DNA of 64,000 nt from Ehretia macrophylla (taxonomy: Eukaryota > Streptophyta > Magnoliopsida > Boraginales > Ehretiaceae): NCBI GenBank assembly GCA_037974665.1, contig CM075778.1:6251001-6315000 (forward strand), in the 5' to 3' direction. Position 1 is the stretch's first letter, and each line of letters begins with the position of its first letter. A program made the position numbers and the translations under genes. The notes beneath the pieces were generated by a model. It was given only the letters and a program-made list of their open reading frames with translations. It was not told the origin of the DNA and made no database searches. Shown here piece after piece: positions 22,561-33,975 of the stretch.

Positions 22561-25500
22561 AACTCCTTCCGCCCCAAATATCAGGTTGGATGGGGACCAG
22601 ACTTGCCTAAGGAAAAGAGGGATGCCAAGAGAGGGAGCCCGGCTGAAGATCTTCAAGAGATGAAGCTCTCCGACGAGATGAAGAGAGCAAAAATCAGGAG
22701 TGAACTCTCTGCCGACCTCAAGAAAGGTATAAGCCAATTTCTCTTGAAAAATGAACGCATATTTGCATGGTCTGCTTCTGACATGATAGGTATCAACTTG
22801 GTTGTGATTGAACCTCACTTGAATGCCGACCCATATCACTATCAGGTAAAGCAGAAGCGCAGTCACTTCCATTATGTTAAGCAACAAATCATAGCAGAAG
22901 ATGTGGACAAATTAGTAGACGCCGGCCACATAAAGAAAATCCAATACCCAACCTGGTTATCCAACGTGGTGCTTGTGACCAAGTTCTCAGGTGGATGGAG
23001 ATTGTGTATTGATTTTACCGACCTCAATAAAGCCTGCCCTAAGGACTGCTTTCCCCTATCTCGGATTAATCAGATGGTGGATACCACCTTCGGGTTCGAG
23101 CTACTCTATTTCATGGATGCCTTCAAAGGCTATAACCAGATCAATATGGCTCCCGGAGACAAAGAGAATACTGCTTTTACCACCGATAAAGGTCTCTACT
23201 ATTATAAGGTCATGCCTTTTGGCCTCAAGAATGCTGGAGCTACCTACACTCGGATGGTGAACAAGGCTTTCAAAAATCAGATTGACCGAAATATGGAGAT
23301 CTATGTGGATGACATGTTGGTCAAGAGCAGAAGGGCGGAAAACCATGTAGCCGACCTGGCTGAAGCCTTCGCCGTAATGGAGCACCTTGGGATAAAGCTG
23401 AACTCAGAAAAGTGCGCATTCGGCATCAAGGCAGGAAAGTTTCTGGGCTTCATGGTCACAGCCCGTGGAATAGAAGCCAACCCATAGAAGGTTCAAGTAA
23501 TACTTGACCTGGCGCCGCCGACCTGTGTGAAAGACGTGCAAGTGCTCACGGGCAAGGTCGCGGTGCTAAGCAGATTCATGTCCAGGTTGGCCGACAAGTG
23601 TGCTCCTTTGTTCAAAATATTGAGGAATCCAAAGAATTTTGAGTGGACTATGGAATGCCAGGATGCCTTCCAGGAGCTGAAAATGTATCTAGCTTCACGA
23701 CCCTTATTATCCCGACCTGAGGTGGGGGAGGAGCTGGTACTATACTTGGCATGCTCAGGGACAGCAGTGGCGGCAGCCCTACTCCGAGAAGAAGAGAAGG
23801 AGCAGAAGCCGATCTATTATGTTAGTAAAACATTGCAGGGGGCCGAGACGAGGTATTCTTCCTTGAAAAAACTCGCCCTCGCGCTTATCACGGCGGCAAG
23901 AAAGCTGAAGCCATACTTTGATGCTCATCCCATTAAGGTCATGCGAATGCCCCACTCAAGTCCATTATGCACAAGCCAGAGGCGTCGGGTAGGCTGCTGA
24001 AATGGGCAGTTGAGCTGAGTCAATTTGACATTACCTACCAACCCAGAACAACCATCAAACCCCAAGCCATCGCAGACTTTGTGGTGGAATGTACTGGCCA
24101 AGCCGAACATGACTCGGAGGATGTGTGGAAGGTCCATGTGGATGGGGCATCAGGAAAGTCTGCAAGCAGAGCCGGAGTGGTCATTCTCGACCCGACCCGG
24201 CATGAGCACCAATACTCCCTCAAGTTTGCCTTTCCGACATCCAACAATGAAGCTGAGTACGAAGCAGTGATCGTGGGACTGAAAATTACAGCTCAGCTCG
24301 GGGCACAAGCAGTCGACCTGAGCACCGACTCTCAATTAGTTTCTAGTCAGATATCGGGAGAGTTCGAAGCCAAAGACAATACTATGCTAGTCTACCTCAA
24401 TAGAGTTAAGGATTTGACCTCAGGGCTCAAAAGGTTCACGATACAGCAAATTCCGAGGGAGGAGAATATGAAGGCTGACGCCCTATCTAGGTTGGCCTTG
24501 GGTGAGAGCCGACCTGCACTAGTTCATGTGGAAGAAGTGTCTGAACCAAGTATCCAGTTGGGGATGCAAGCTGTAGCCGAGCCCAATTTAAGCCCAGATT
24601 GGACCAAACCAATCGTGGACTACTTGGAGGGGGGTATGACCCCGGAGGATGAAAAAGCAGCTCAGAAACTCATGAAACAGGACTTAAGGTTTGTCATAAT
24701 TGTCAGGCAACTCTACAAGAGAGCCTATACTTGGCCTCTCTTAAAGTGTGTTGGGCCCGAGGAGGAAAACTATGTACTCCAGGAGATCCATGAAGGGGTA
24801 TGTGGAAACCACTCGGGAGGCAAGGCTCTGGCTCGGAAAGCATTGATGCAAGACTATTTTTGGCCAACCTTAGAACAAGATGCCAAAGAGTATGTAAAAA
24901 AGTGTGACACCTGCCAAAGGTTTGCCAATATACAGAGGAAGCCAGCGGTGGACCTCACGGTGATGATGAGCTTGTGGCCGCTCTGTCAGTGGGGTCTAGA
25001 TATCATCGGCCCATTGCCAACCAGTGTCGGCCAAAAGAAGCACGCCTTTGTAACTGTAGAATACTTCACCAAATGGCCTGAGACCGAAGGTGTTGCTAGA
25101 ATAACAGAAAGACAACTTGAGATTTCTTATGGAAAAACATCATTTAACAATTTGGGGTGCCAAAGGTCATCATTACTGACCACGACAAGCAATTCGACAG
25201 TGCATACTTTCGAGGCAAATGTGCCGAGATCGGGATCGACCTCAGATTTTCATCTATTGCTCACCCTCAAAGTAATGACCAAGTTGAAAAGACTAACCAA
25301 ATCATTTTGCAGGGCCTGAAAACCAAGCTGGAAGAAGCAGATGGCCAGTGGGCATCGATTCTTCCTGAGGTGCTGTGGGCTAAACGGACCACCACCAGCT
25401 CGGCAACGGGAGAATCTCTCTTCAAGCTGACCTTCGGTACTCAAGCGGTGCTGCTAGTGGAGATCGGGTCTCCAACTAGTAGAACCCTCCACTATGATTC

Positions 25501-25813
25501 AGAAATAAATGGAGCACTGATTTGTGAAGAGCTCGACCTACCCGAAGAGCTCCGAGCTAAAGCTCAAATCAGAATGCTGGCCAACAAAGCTGCCATGCAA
25601 AGAGCCTTTGCCAAGCCTATTAAGGTTGGCGACCTCGTACTCAGAAATGCCATCTTTTTGCCGCGCTCGGGTAACAAGCTCTCCCCGACCTAGGAGGGAC
25701 CGTACGAAGTCGTGAAAGAAGTCCGACTTGGAACCTTCTACCTCCGCGACAATTACGGAAAACTACTGAAGAATGCATGGCACTCAGAGCACCTGAAGTA
25801 GTATTTTGTTTAA
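22561..25813 (+). pseudogene. Tat element 2 pol (RT, two RNase H, integrase)
   Basis: RT at about 22900-23500 with LCIDFTDLNKACPKDCF and YVDDMLVKSRRAENH. A stop at 23485-23487 follows GIEANP. RNase H runs 23527-24000 with a frame break near 23942. A second RNase H starts at about 24130 (VHVDGASGKSASRAGVVI). The integrase zinc finger is at 24790-24930 and the DDE core to about 25300, broken by a frameshift near 25120. The C-terminal module ends YFV-stop at 25811-25813, with two stops in its last part. Domain order and sequence match element 1 throughout. Confidence 0.9.
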
Positions 25814-26045
25814 GGCCCCGAGCCGAAGTTTCTTGTAACAACCCCCGAGCTGAAATACAATATAACGGCCCCGAGCTGAAATTTCTTGTAACGGCCCCCG
25901 AGCTGAAATACAATGTAACGGTCCCGAGCCAAAATCTCTTGTAAAGGCCTCCGAGCCGGATATTTTGCAACAGCCCCCGAGCTGAAATCTCTTGTAGAGG
26001 TCCCAAGCTGAAATCTTTGTTAAGGCCCTGAGCCAAAGCATTGTT
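25813..26045 (+). repeat. Tandem repeats after integrase, element 2
   Basis: About eight units of roughly 28-30 bp built on GGCCCCGAGCTGAAAT followed by TTCTTGTAAC or ACAATGTAAC. Alternating spacer types suggest a higher-order 58 bp unit. The same array type is present in elements 1 and 3. Confidence 0.85.
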
Positions 26046-26683
26046 TGTAATCGGTTCCTGAGCCCAAGTACTTCATGTACAACTTCAATATAATGTATTT
26101 TGTAAACCAGTGCAAAGCCCAACCCGATCCTAAGCGCCTCAGCTACTAAGCTACTACCAACTCGGATTAACGCGGTGGCCACGCTTAATTACGAGCTAAT
26201 GATTAAGTAAACCAGCTCGGACTAAGTTCCAGGTCGGATATAATCAACAACAATTTGATTAGTTTTGCCAGTTCGGATTAAGGTCCAACTCGGTGTGATC
26301 TGGCTTCAGGTCGGTATGTTAGTTTGGGTCTAAACTCGAACTCAACATTTGTCAACGTTAGTTTGACCAATTTTAAATCGGACCGACGAGTACAGGTTGG
26401 CAACGATAATAGTTGCCAATTAACCAGCTCGGATTAGGATAAAAATTTATTAATCGCGTCCAGCTCGGTTCCTTACATTTGAATTAAGTTTGAAAGGTCC
26501 ATTATATTGGTCCGACCCCACTTACTTAAGAAAGTTTATGAAGGGAAAGGTACACATGTACGAATTCGAATGAAATGCAAATACAAAACAAAAATATCTA
26601 TTTCATTAAAAATGAAAAAATACAATTAGATAGATCTCGACCAGGGCGAATCTACTACAGCCCGACCCAGGCGAGTACAAAAT

Positions 26684-29048
26684 TTACTTAGGAACGGTGG
26701 TAGAGGTGGTAGCATCGTCTTCGTCCCCGACCTGATCCATGCCTTTCTGTACAAATGCAGTCACTTCCTTAGCTTAGGACGTCAGGTCAACTGGAAGCTC
26801 CGGAATCTCCCAGAACTCCTGCAGCAGAGCCTCCAAGATTTCGATGTAATCATTCTTGGTGGTAGGGAAGAAGGTCTTCGCTTTCTCCCGAGCTGCGACT
26901 TGGCCCCGGAAATAGTACTCCAACTCAGCATACCTGGCGATCGCCCCACATTATGTGGCCAACCAATCCACAGCCGCTTGGCTGGACTTAAATTCTTCCA
27001 CCGCCTTCTCCCCGTGGAGGCCGACCAGATCTTCAAGCTCCCGCAGCTTCGCCTCGGCTTCGCGCCTCTCTTGCTTATAGCGCTCGACATCCTTGGCTGC
27101 AGCCTCACGTCGGGCTTTCTCTGTTTCGAGCTCTTTCTCCTTGGCTGCGAGCTTCGCCTTCAGCCGACCGAACTCCTTTGCATCCTCCTTGTACCTCTTG
27201 GTGGCCTTCACTCTTTGAGCATCGAGCTCAACTCAGGCATCAGCCCATCGCTTCTCCAGCTCAACACAGTGGGCTTGGACCTTGGTGAAGAGGCTGAAGA
27301 TGGTTAAAGCGTGAGATTTGGCCTGCACGAAAGGTCAAAAGCAGTTAGTCGAGCTGAAAGCCATTGTTATGCACAAATAACTTAACTTGACTCACTGTTG
27401 CCGCGGCCGTCCTCAAGTCGAGGGAAAGCCGCTCGGCCGGGACCTTTGCCAGCTTAGGATCGCGGGTGACTTTGGCTGCCTCCAGGAAACCCTTGTCAGG
27501 AGGGCTCACCTCCGTGGCCTTGCCTTTCCCGAAGTACTCGATTCGAGGCCGTTTCTTGTTGTCAGGACGGGACGCCGACCTCTCCGGGATCGCCACACCC
27601 GAGCTCGACCTCTTGGGCAGGGGCGACTCCGAATTCTCCTTGGAAGAGACCTCGGCGCCGACCTCCCGAACATGGCCGCTAGGCCACTGTCTCTGCTCTG
27701 GAGGGACGGTGGAGCCCAAACCAGACCGAGCCGGGACTTCGCAGCTGCCCTCGGTCATTCTCTTCATCTGGGCATACGCGAGCTTTCTCGTATCCGCCAT
27801 ATCTGTAAAAGAGTAGAGGAAAGAGGTGAGAAATAACCAAATGTAAACTGAAGAGAACAACAATAGACAAGAAGATGGGGAGGTCGGGCATTGATCCTGC
27901 GAACTGACCCTCTTCTGAGCCGGAATCCGCATTCTCTTCGTGCTAGGGAAGTAGATGGGGGTGCTCCTTCCTTAGGTCGGTTTCTCTCGTGAATAACTTT
28001 GATTTCCAGATTCAGTCCCACCTAAGGACGCTGTCAATGTCAATCTGCATACTCGACTCGGGTCTCAATACCCCGACCTCGGCGAGCTTCGCTTCTGAGA
28101 GCTTGGGGTCGTCGTTCACGTTCTTATTTAGGGAAGGATTCCAATCCACCCTGCACCTCGGGTTCACAATTGACTCTACCCAATAGTAGTCGTTATGCCA
28201 GCCCTTGTTGGGGAGTGTTACTTGGTGAATATGACATTGTTGGCCCGAGTTGCGAAATGAAACTACCCTGGCTGGTTCGAGTTGGGCTTGCACACAAAGA
28301 ACTCCCTGAACCGATGCAAGATTAAATCTATTTTACTCTCAAAGCAGAATACATAAAATGCCACCAATACGGTCGAACTATTTGGTGACATCTGACCCGG
28401 GCTAAGCTCAAAGTAGTTCAAAATGCCGGCGATGAAATCGGGAAGTGGAAGCCGGATGACATCGAAAGCGAGGTCATAGATAGTGAAATGATCGAGTGGA
28501 GGTTAGCAGGCGGGCTCATTCTGACCTGGAACCTTCAGCTTGTGGTGTTGGTCCACCGACCAATCCCTTAGCTTGGCGTTAGCCATCTGGACGGAAGAAT
28601 GGCACTTGCGTTCACAATTGGCGAACAACTGGTCTATCATCTTCTCCCAAGCCGACGAACCATTAGCTATAGCAGAGCTCCGAGATCGAACCGCCCTAAC
28701 CGGGATTGCTTCAATCGGCTCCGACACGGAGGTTCCACCTAAGTACTCCTATGGTATCTCAATTCCCTCCAACTGGTTCAATGACTCCTCATCCTCTCTA
28801 TCTCCCAAGTCTCCCAGGTCGGCCAAAGGGTCTGCCTCGGCTTCTTCTTGCACTTGCCTAACCTTGATCACTTGGCAGTCATCATCACTCTCCCTGAGCC
28901 CAGATTGCCGAGCTGACCCTTGAGATGTACCTTCGCTGTCATCACCGCGGTTCCCATCTGAGGTCAATTCTGAGCTCGACGGATTCTCATCATCTCCATA
29001 GGATCTCACCTCAATCGCTTAAGAATCTTCCGACTCCGATCTCCCCAT
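26684..29048 (-). pseudogene. Antisense gene of Tat element 2
   Basis: Same gene as 7358-9694. It starts MGRSESEDS at 29048; the PF04195-like domain (YYWVESIVNPRCRVDWNPSL) is at about 28400-28120, the basic Ser/Pro-rich exon at about 27800-27396, and the coiled-coil exon 27322-26684 (LAAKEKELETEKARREAAAK). The GT-AG intron 27395-27323 is 73 nt and phase 0. Several in-frame stops (for example in the Lys/Ser-rich start and within the last exon) and a diverged middle make it non-functional. Its promoter has been cut off by the junction at 29281. Confidence 0.75.
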
Positions 29049-29271
29049 CCTGTTTACAAATTAAAATATGTACAGGAATAACTAAAGGGAGTCGAGACAT
29101 ACCTACCGCTCTAGTTGTCGAAGATGACCCGATCTAATTGCCTCTGACCTAATTGGCTTCGAGCTAATAGATTCCGAGCTGAATACCCCGAGAAGATATT
29201 TGCCGAGCTAAAAATGTCCGACTACTATGGTATCTGACCTGAAAGCTTCGAATTTCGTAAGCAAAGTATGA

Positions 29272-29292
29272 AATGAATCTCGGATTACCGGT
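29272..29292. other. Head-on junction between Tat elements 2 and 3
   Basis: Left of about 29281 the sequence is the antisense-gene 5' flank in rightward element orientation (ATGAATCTCGGA). Right of it the sequence is gag in leftward orientation (TTACCGGTGGGCAATGGC), matching the reverse complement of 21013-21039. The two parts share only two or three bases (GA/CGA) at the join, so this is a microhomology or end-joining breakpoint and not an insertion with target duplication. Confidence 0.8.
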
Positions 29293-29859
29293 GGGCAATG
29301 GCATTGCCAGTACCTTGGGTGAGAGTGGGCTTACGCCGAGCTGGTTAATGACCTTGGCTATGGCAGCCGCGGTCTTGGCCTGTTCAGGGTCGACATGGGC
29401 CGCCCTTTTGCCTCTCACCTCCACGGGTCTCGCCTCCGGCTCCAAGCAGCCTTCTTCGTCTTGCGTTCGGGTTCATCCCGGGGCTGGAATGCTGAACTGT
29501 GGACGCGCAGGCTGCGGCATAGCTGCTTGTGGAACTGGGGGTTCCATAGCTAGCCGAGCTACTTGCTCTTTTAGTTCCTAGAACATCCTGAGCATTATTC
29601 TCATCTCTTGTGACAGGCTAGAGTTGAGGCCTCCCTCTGTAGAGAGGTTGGTTTCTGAGGCTAAGTGTATACGCTGGCTCATTCTAACGTCGATTTAGGT
29701 TGGATCTTGGCTAGGCACCTGCGTGGTTTCGAGGTCCTCGTCTGGGTTGGGTGAGTCTTCTATCAGTGCGCTGTGGCTTCTAGTTTGCACCATGATGGTT
29801 TCTCAATGAGTGGTGAGAAGAGTGATAGAAAGAACTCTTTTCCACAGATGACGCCAAAC
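29282..29859 (-). pseudogene. Leader and truncated gag start of the second leftward copy
   Basis: From the LTR edge at 29860 the minus strand reads a PBS-like AGTTTGGCGTCATCTGTGGA, a leader with ATGGTGCAAACTAGAAGCCA (ATG at about 29792), and the proline-rich gag N-terminus including LVMEPPVPQ-like text, up to the point equivalent to 21013 in element 2. A stop is seen near 29577. It ends at the head-on junction. Confidence 0.75.
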
Positions 29860-30319
29860 TGTCGAGGTCAAGAATCTCGACGTTGAGGTTGGGATGCTAC
29901 TCCTGCCGAACTGGATTTTTGGGTCAGCTCATCGACCTAGATTTTCGGGTCGGCTACCTGACCTGCACTAGGAAAAGGAAGGAAAAGGCGGGGTGACGAC
30001 CCAGATTTTTCCCTCGGGCATGCGAATGATTAGTATGTCCAAGCTGGCGAAGTACGTGAAAGCATTTAATGAGCAGTTACCTCAGAAATGAAGGGTTAGA
30101 GCTCTATTTATACTAAATTCGGACTTGACAACATTTAATACGGTGCAGCTTTATGTCCCATCAGAACAGCTTTTTGCCGAGGTCGGGGTTTTCCTGGGTC
30201 TGGGTGAGGTCGAATTAGCATTCAGGTTGGACATTAGCTGAATATGCTGAGCTTGGCTCAGATTAGCCCGCTTCAGCTCAGAGTGGGTGTCATACCTCAG
30301 CTCGGGATCCCCCTCGTCA
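29860..30319 (-). repeat. Shared middle LTR of the leftward tandem
   Basis: 460 bp, TGACGAGGGG at the right edge (30319) and CTCGACA at the left edge (29860) when read on the minus strand. A polypurine tract (TTGGGGAGGGA) lies to its right and a PBS to its left, showing it is internal to a tandem. Confidence 0.9.
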
Positions 30320-30511
30320 ATCCCTCCCCAAGTCGAGATCGAGAGGGTGAGATCTAGATTTGGGAGTTATTCCTGAGCTGGAGGTGCCCGACCCCTACAG
30401 AGTTGGGATGGCCATGTCAGTGGTGCATGCCCTTCAGATGGCTAACACGTCACCTGGCAGTTATGACAAGATGCGACGTTTAGGATTCCTGAGGTGGTTA
30501 CAGGAGTTGCC

Positions 30512-30519
30512 TATAAATA
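30512..30519 (+). promoter_or_regulatory. TATA box of the antisense gene (element 3)
   Basis: TATAAATA in GCCTATAAATAAGGC lies about 250 bp upstream of the ATG at 30767. It corresponds to the minus-strand TATA box at 9904-9911 in element 1. Confidence 0.6.
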
Positions 30520-30766
30520 AGGCCTTGACATCTGAGATTCATTTCACACTTCGCTTACGAAATTCGGAGCTTTGAGGTTGGATACCAGTGTGGTCGGACA
30601 CTTTTAGCTTGGCAAAAATCTTCTCGGGGTGTTCAGCTCGGAATCCATTAGCTCGGAGCCAATTAGGTCGGAGGCAATTAGATCGGGTCATCTTCGACAA
30701 CTAGAGCAGTAGGTATGTCCCGATTCTTTTTAGTTATTCCTGCACACATTTTAATTTGTAAGCAGG

Positions 30767-33101
30767 ATGGGAAGGTCAGAGTCGGAAGATTCTCAAGCGA
30801 TAGAGATGAGGTCCTATAGAGGGGATGAGAATCCGTCGAGCTTAGAATCAACCTCAAATGGGGACCGCGGTAATGACAGCGAAGGTACATCTCAAGGGTC
30901 ATCTCGGTAATCTGGGCTCAGGGAGAGTGATGATGACTGCCAAGTGATCGAGGTCAGGCAAGTGCAAGAAAAAGCCAAGACGGACCCTTTCGCCGACCTG
31001 GGAAACTTGGGAGATAGAGTGGATGATGAGCCATTGAACCAGTTGGAGGGAGTTAAGATACCACATGAGTACTTAGTTGGAACCTCCGCGTCGGAGCCGA
31101 TTGAAGCGATCCCGATTAGGACGGTTCGACCTCGGAGCTCTGCTACAACTAGTGGTTCCTCAGCTCGGGGGAAGATGATAGAGCAGCTGTTCACCTATTG
31201 TAAACGCGAGTGCCATTCTTCCGTCCAGATGGCTAACGCCAGGCTAAGGGATTGGTAGGTGGGCCAACACTACAAGCTGAAGGTTCCAGGCCAGAATGAG
31301 CCCGCCTACTATCCTCTACCCGATCACTTCACTATCTATGACCTCGCCTTCGATGTCATCTAACTTCCACTTCCCAACTTCATCGCCGGTATTTTGAATT
31401 ACTTTGAGCTTAGCCCGGGTCAGATGTCACCAAATGGTTGGGTCGTAATGGTGGCATTTTATGTATTCTGCCTTGAGAGGAAAATAGAGCCGACCCTGCG
31501 TCAGTTCAGGCAGTTCTTTATGTGCAAGCCTAACCTGAAGCAGTCAGGGTGGTTTTATTTTGCAGCTCGGGCCGGTAATGCCATATTCACCAAGTGGCAT
31601 TCCTCTAATAAGGGCTGGTACAATGACTACTATTGGATCGAGCCGGCTATGAACCCGGTGTGCAGGGTGGATTGGAATCCCTCCCTAAAGAAGAATGTGA
31701 ACGACAACCCCAAGCTCTCAAAAGTAGAACTCGCCGAGGTTGAGGTATTGAGACCCGAGCCGGGTATGCAGATTGACATTGCAGCGTTCTCAGGTGGGAC
31801 AGAATATAGAAATCAAAGTTATTCGGGAGAGAATCCAACCTGAGGAAGGAGCACCCCTATCTACTTCCCGAGCCCAAAGAGAATGCAAATTTCAGCTCAG
31901 AAGAGGGTTAATTTGAAGGATCAATGCCCGACCTCCCCGTCTTCTTGTCTACCGTTGTTCTCTTCAGTTTACATTTGGTTATTTCTCACATCTTTCTTCT
32001 ACTCTTTTGCAGATATGGAGGATACGAGAAAGCTCACGTATGCCTAGATGAAGAGAAGGACCGAGGCCAGCGGCGAAGTCCTGGCTCGGTCTGGTTTGGG
32101 CTCCAGCATCCCTCCAGAGCAGAGGCAGCGGCCCAGCGGCCAAGGTTGGGAGGGCGGCGCCAAGGTCTCTTCTAAGGGGACTTCGGAGCCGTCCCTGCCC
32201 AAGAGGTCGAGCTCCGGTGTGGCCATCCTGGAGAGGTCGGCGTCCCTTCCTGACAACAAGAAATGGCCTCAGACCGAATACTCCGGGAAAGGCAAGGCCA
32301 CAGAGGTGAGCCCTTCTGACAAGGGTTTCCTAGAGACAGCCAAAGTCACCAGCGATCCCAAGCTGGCAAAGGTTTCGACCGAGCGACTTTTCCTCGACTT
32401 GAGGACGGCTGCGGCGATGGTGAGTCAAGCTAAATTATTTATGCATAACTATGCCTTTCAGCTCGGCTAACTGCTTTTGACCTTTCGTGCAGGCCAAATC
32501 TCACGCTCTGACCATCCCCAGCCTCCTCACCAAGGTCCAAGCCCACTGTGTTGAACTCGAGCAGCAACGGGCTGATGCCCGAGCTGAGATCAATGCTCAA
32601 AGAGTGGAGGCCACAAAGAGGTACAAGGAGGAAGCGGAAGAGTTCAGTTGTCCGAAGGTGGAGCTCGTAGCCAAGGAGAAGGAGCTTGAAACGGAGAAAG
32701 CCCGACATGAGGCTGCTGCCAAGGAAGTCGAGTGCTATAAGCAGGAGAGGCGTAAAGCCGAGGTGAAGCTGCGGGAGCTTGTAGATCGGGTCGGCCTCCA
32801 GAGGGAGAAGGCGGTGGAATGGTTAGCCACAGAAGGTAGGGCGATGGCCAGGTACGCCGAGTTAGAGTACTACTTCTGGGGACAGGTCATAGCTCGGGAG
32901 AGAGCGAAGACCTTCTTCCCTGCCACCAAGAATGATTACATCAAAATCTTAGAGGCTCCACCGCCAGAGTTCTGGGAAATTCCTGAGCTTTCGGCCGACC
33001 TGACGTCCCAAGCTAAGGAGGTGATTGAATTTGTCCAGAAGGGCATGGATCAGGTCGGGGATGAAATCGATGCTACCACCTCTACCACCGCTCCTAAGTA
33101 A
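30767..33101 (+). pseudogene. Antisense gene of Tat element 3 (Transposase_28-like)
   Basis: Lies on the plus strand, opposite to its host element. It starts MGRSESEDSQAIEMRSYRGD. The acidic N-terminus (DDDCQVIEVRQVQEKAKTDP) is followed by the PF04195-like domain (GQMSPNGWVVMVAFYVFCLE, WHSSNKGWYNDYYWIEP). A likely acceptor TCTTTTGCAG at about 32014 precedes a basic Ser/Pro-rich exon. The GT-AG intron 32420-32492 (73 nt, phase 0) leads to the coiled-coil exon 32493-33101. Stops at about 30907, 31256, 31361 and 32046 disable it. The last exon is fully open for about 200 codons. Compared with 7358-9694 it has the same architecture and the same intron position. Confidence 0.8.
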
Positions 33102-33719
33102 ATTTTGAACTCTCCCGGGTCCGGCTTTAATAGATTCACTCAGGTTGGGCTATTTGTAATTGTATTTTTTTTTCACTTTTAATGAAATGGATGTTTTTGT
33201 TTTATTTGAGTTTCATTCGAGTTCGTACATGTATACGTTTCCCTTCGCAAATTTTCTTAAGTAAGTGGGGTCGAGCCAATATAGTGGACCTTTTAAACTT
33301 AATTTAAATGTAAGGAACCGAGCTGGACGCGATTAATGAATTTTCATCTTAATCCGAGTTGGTTAACTGGACAACTGTTATCGTTGCCGACCTGGACTCG
33401 TCAGTCTGATTTGAAATTGGTCAAACTAATGTTGACAAATATTGTGCTCGAGTTTAAACCCAAACTAACATACTGACCTGAAGTCGGACTATACCGAGTT
33501 AGACCTTAATCCGAACTGGTAAATTTAATCAAATTATTATTGATTATACCCGAGCTGGAACCTAATCCAAACTGGTTTACTTAATCATTAGCTCGTAATT
33601 AAGCATGACCATTGCGTTAATCCGAGTTGGTAGTAACTTAATAGCTGAGGCGCTTGGGCCCGGGTCGGGCTTTGCACTGGTTTACAAAATACATTGTATT
33701 GAAGTTGTACGTTAAGTAC

Positions 33720-33975
33720 TTGGGCTCGGGAGTCGATTACAAGTAATGTTTTGGCTCCGGGCTTTAACAAAAGATTTTGGCTCGGGGCCCCTACAAGAGA
33801 TTTCAACTCGGGGGCTGTTACAAAATATTTAGCTCGGAGGCCTTTACAAGAGATTTTGGCTCAAAGCCGTTACATTGTATTTCAGCTCGGGGGCCTTTAC
33901 AAGAAATTTTGGCTCGGGGCCGTTACATTGTATTTCGGCTCGAGGGCCTTTACAAGAGATTTTAGCTCGGGGCCT
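33720..33975 (-). repeat. Tandem repeats after integrase, element 3
   Basis: Units of about 29 bp with GGCCCCGAGCC/AAATACAATGTAACGG-type sequence, read on the minus strand. Two spacer types alternate, as in element 2. Confidence 0.85.

Larger units (their letters stand above)
19992..29281 (+). mobile_element. Tat-lineage LTR retrotransposon 2, rightward, 3' truncated
   Basis: 5' LTR (19992-20469), PBS, decayed gag, protease, RT, two RNase H, integrase, tandem repeats and the antisense gene follow in the expected order. The element stops at about 29281, before the antisense promoter, PPT and 3' LTR, where it meets a leftward copy head-on. The 5 bp left of the LTR (AAACG) do not match the 5 bp right of the whole block (ATAAT after 42288), so no target duplication frames the compound. 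Many stops and frameshifts mark it as older than element 1. Confidence 0.9.
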
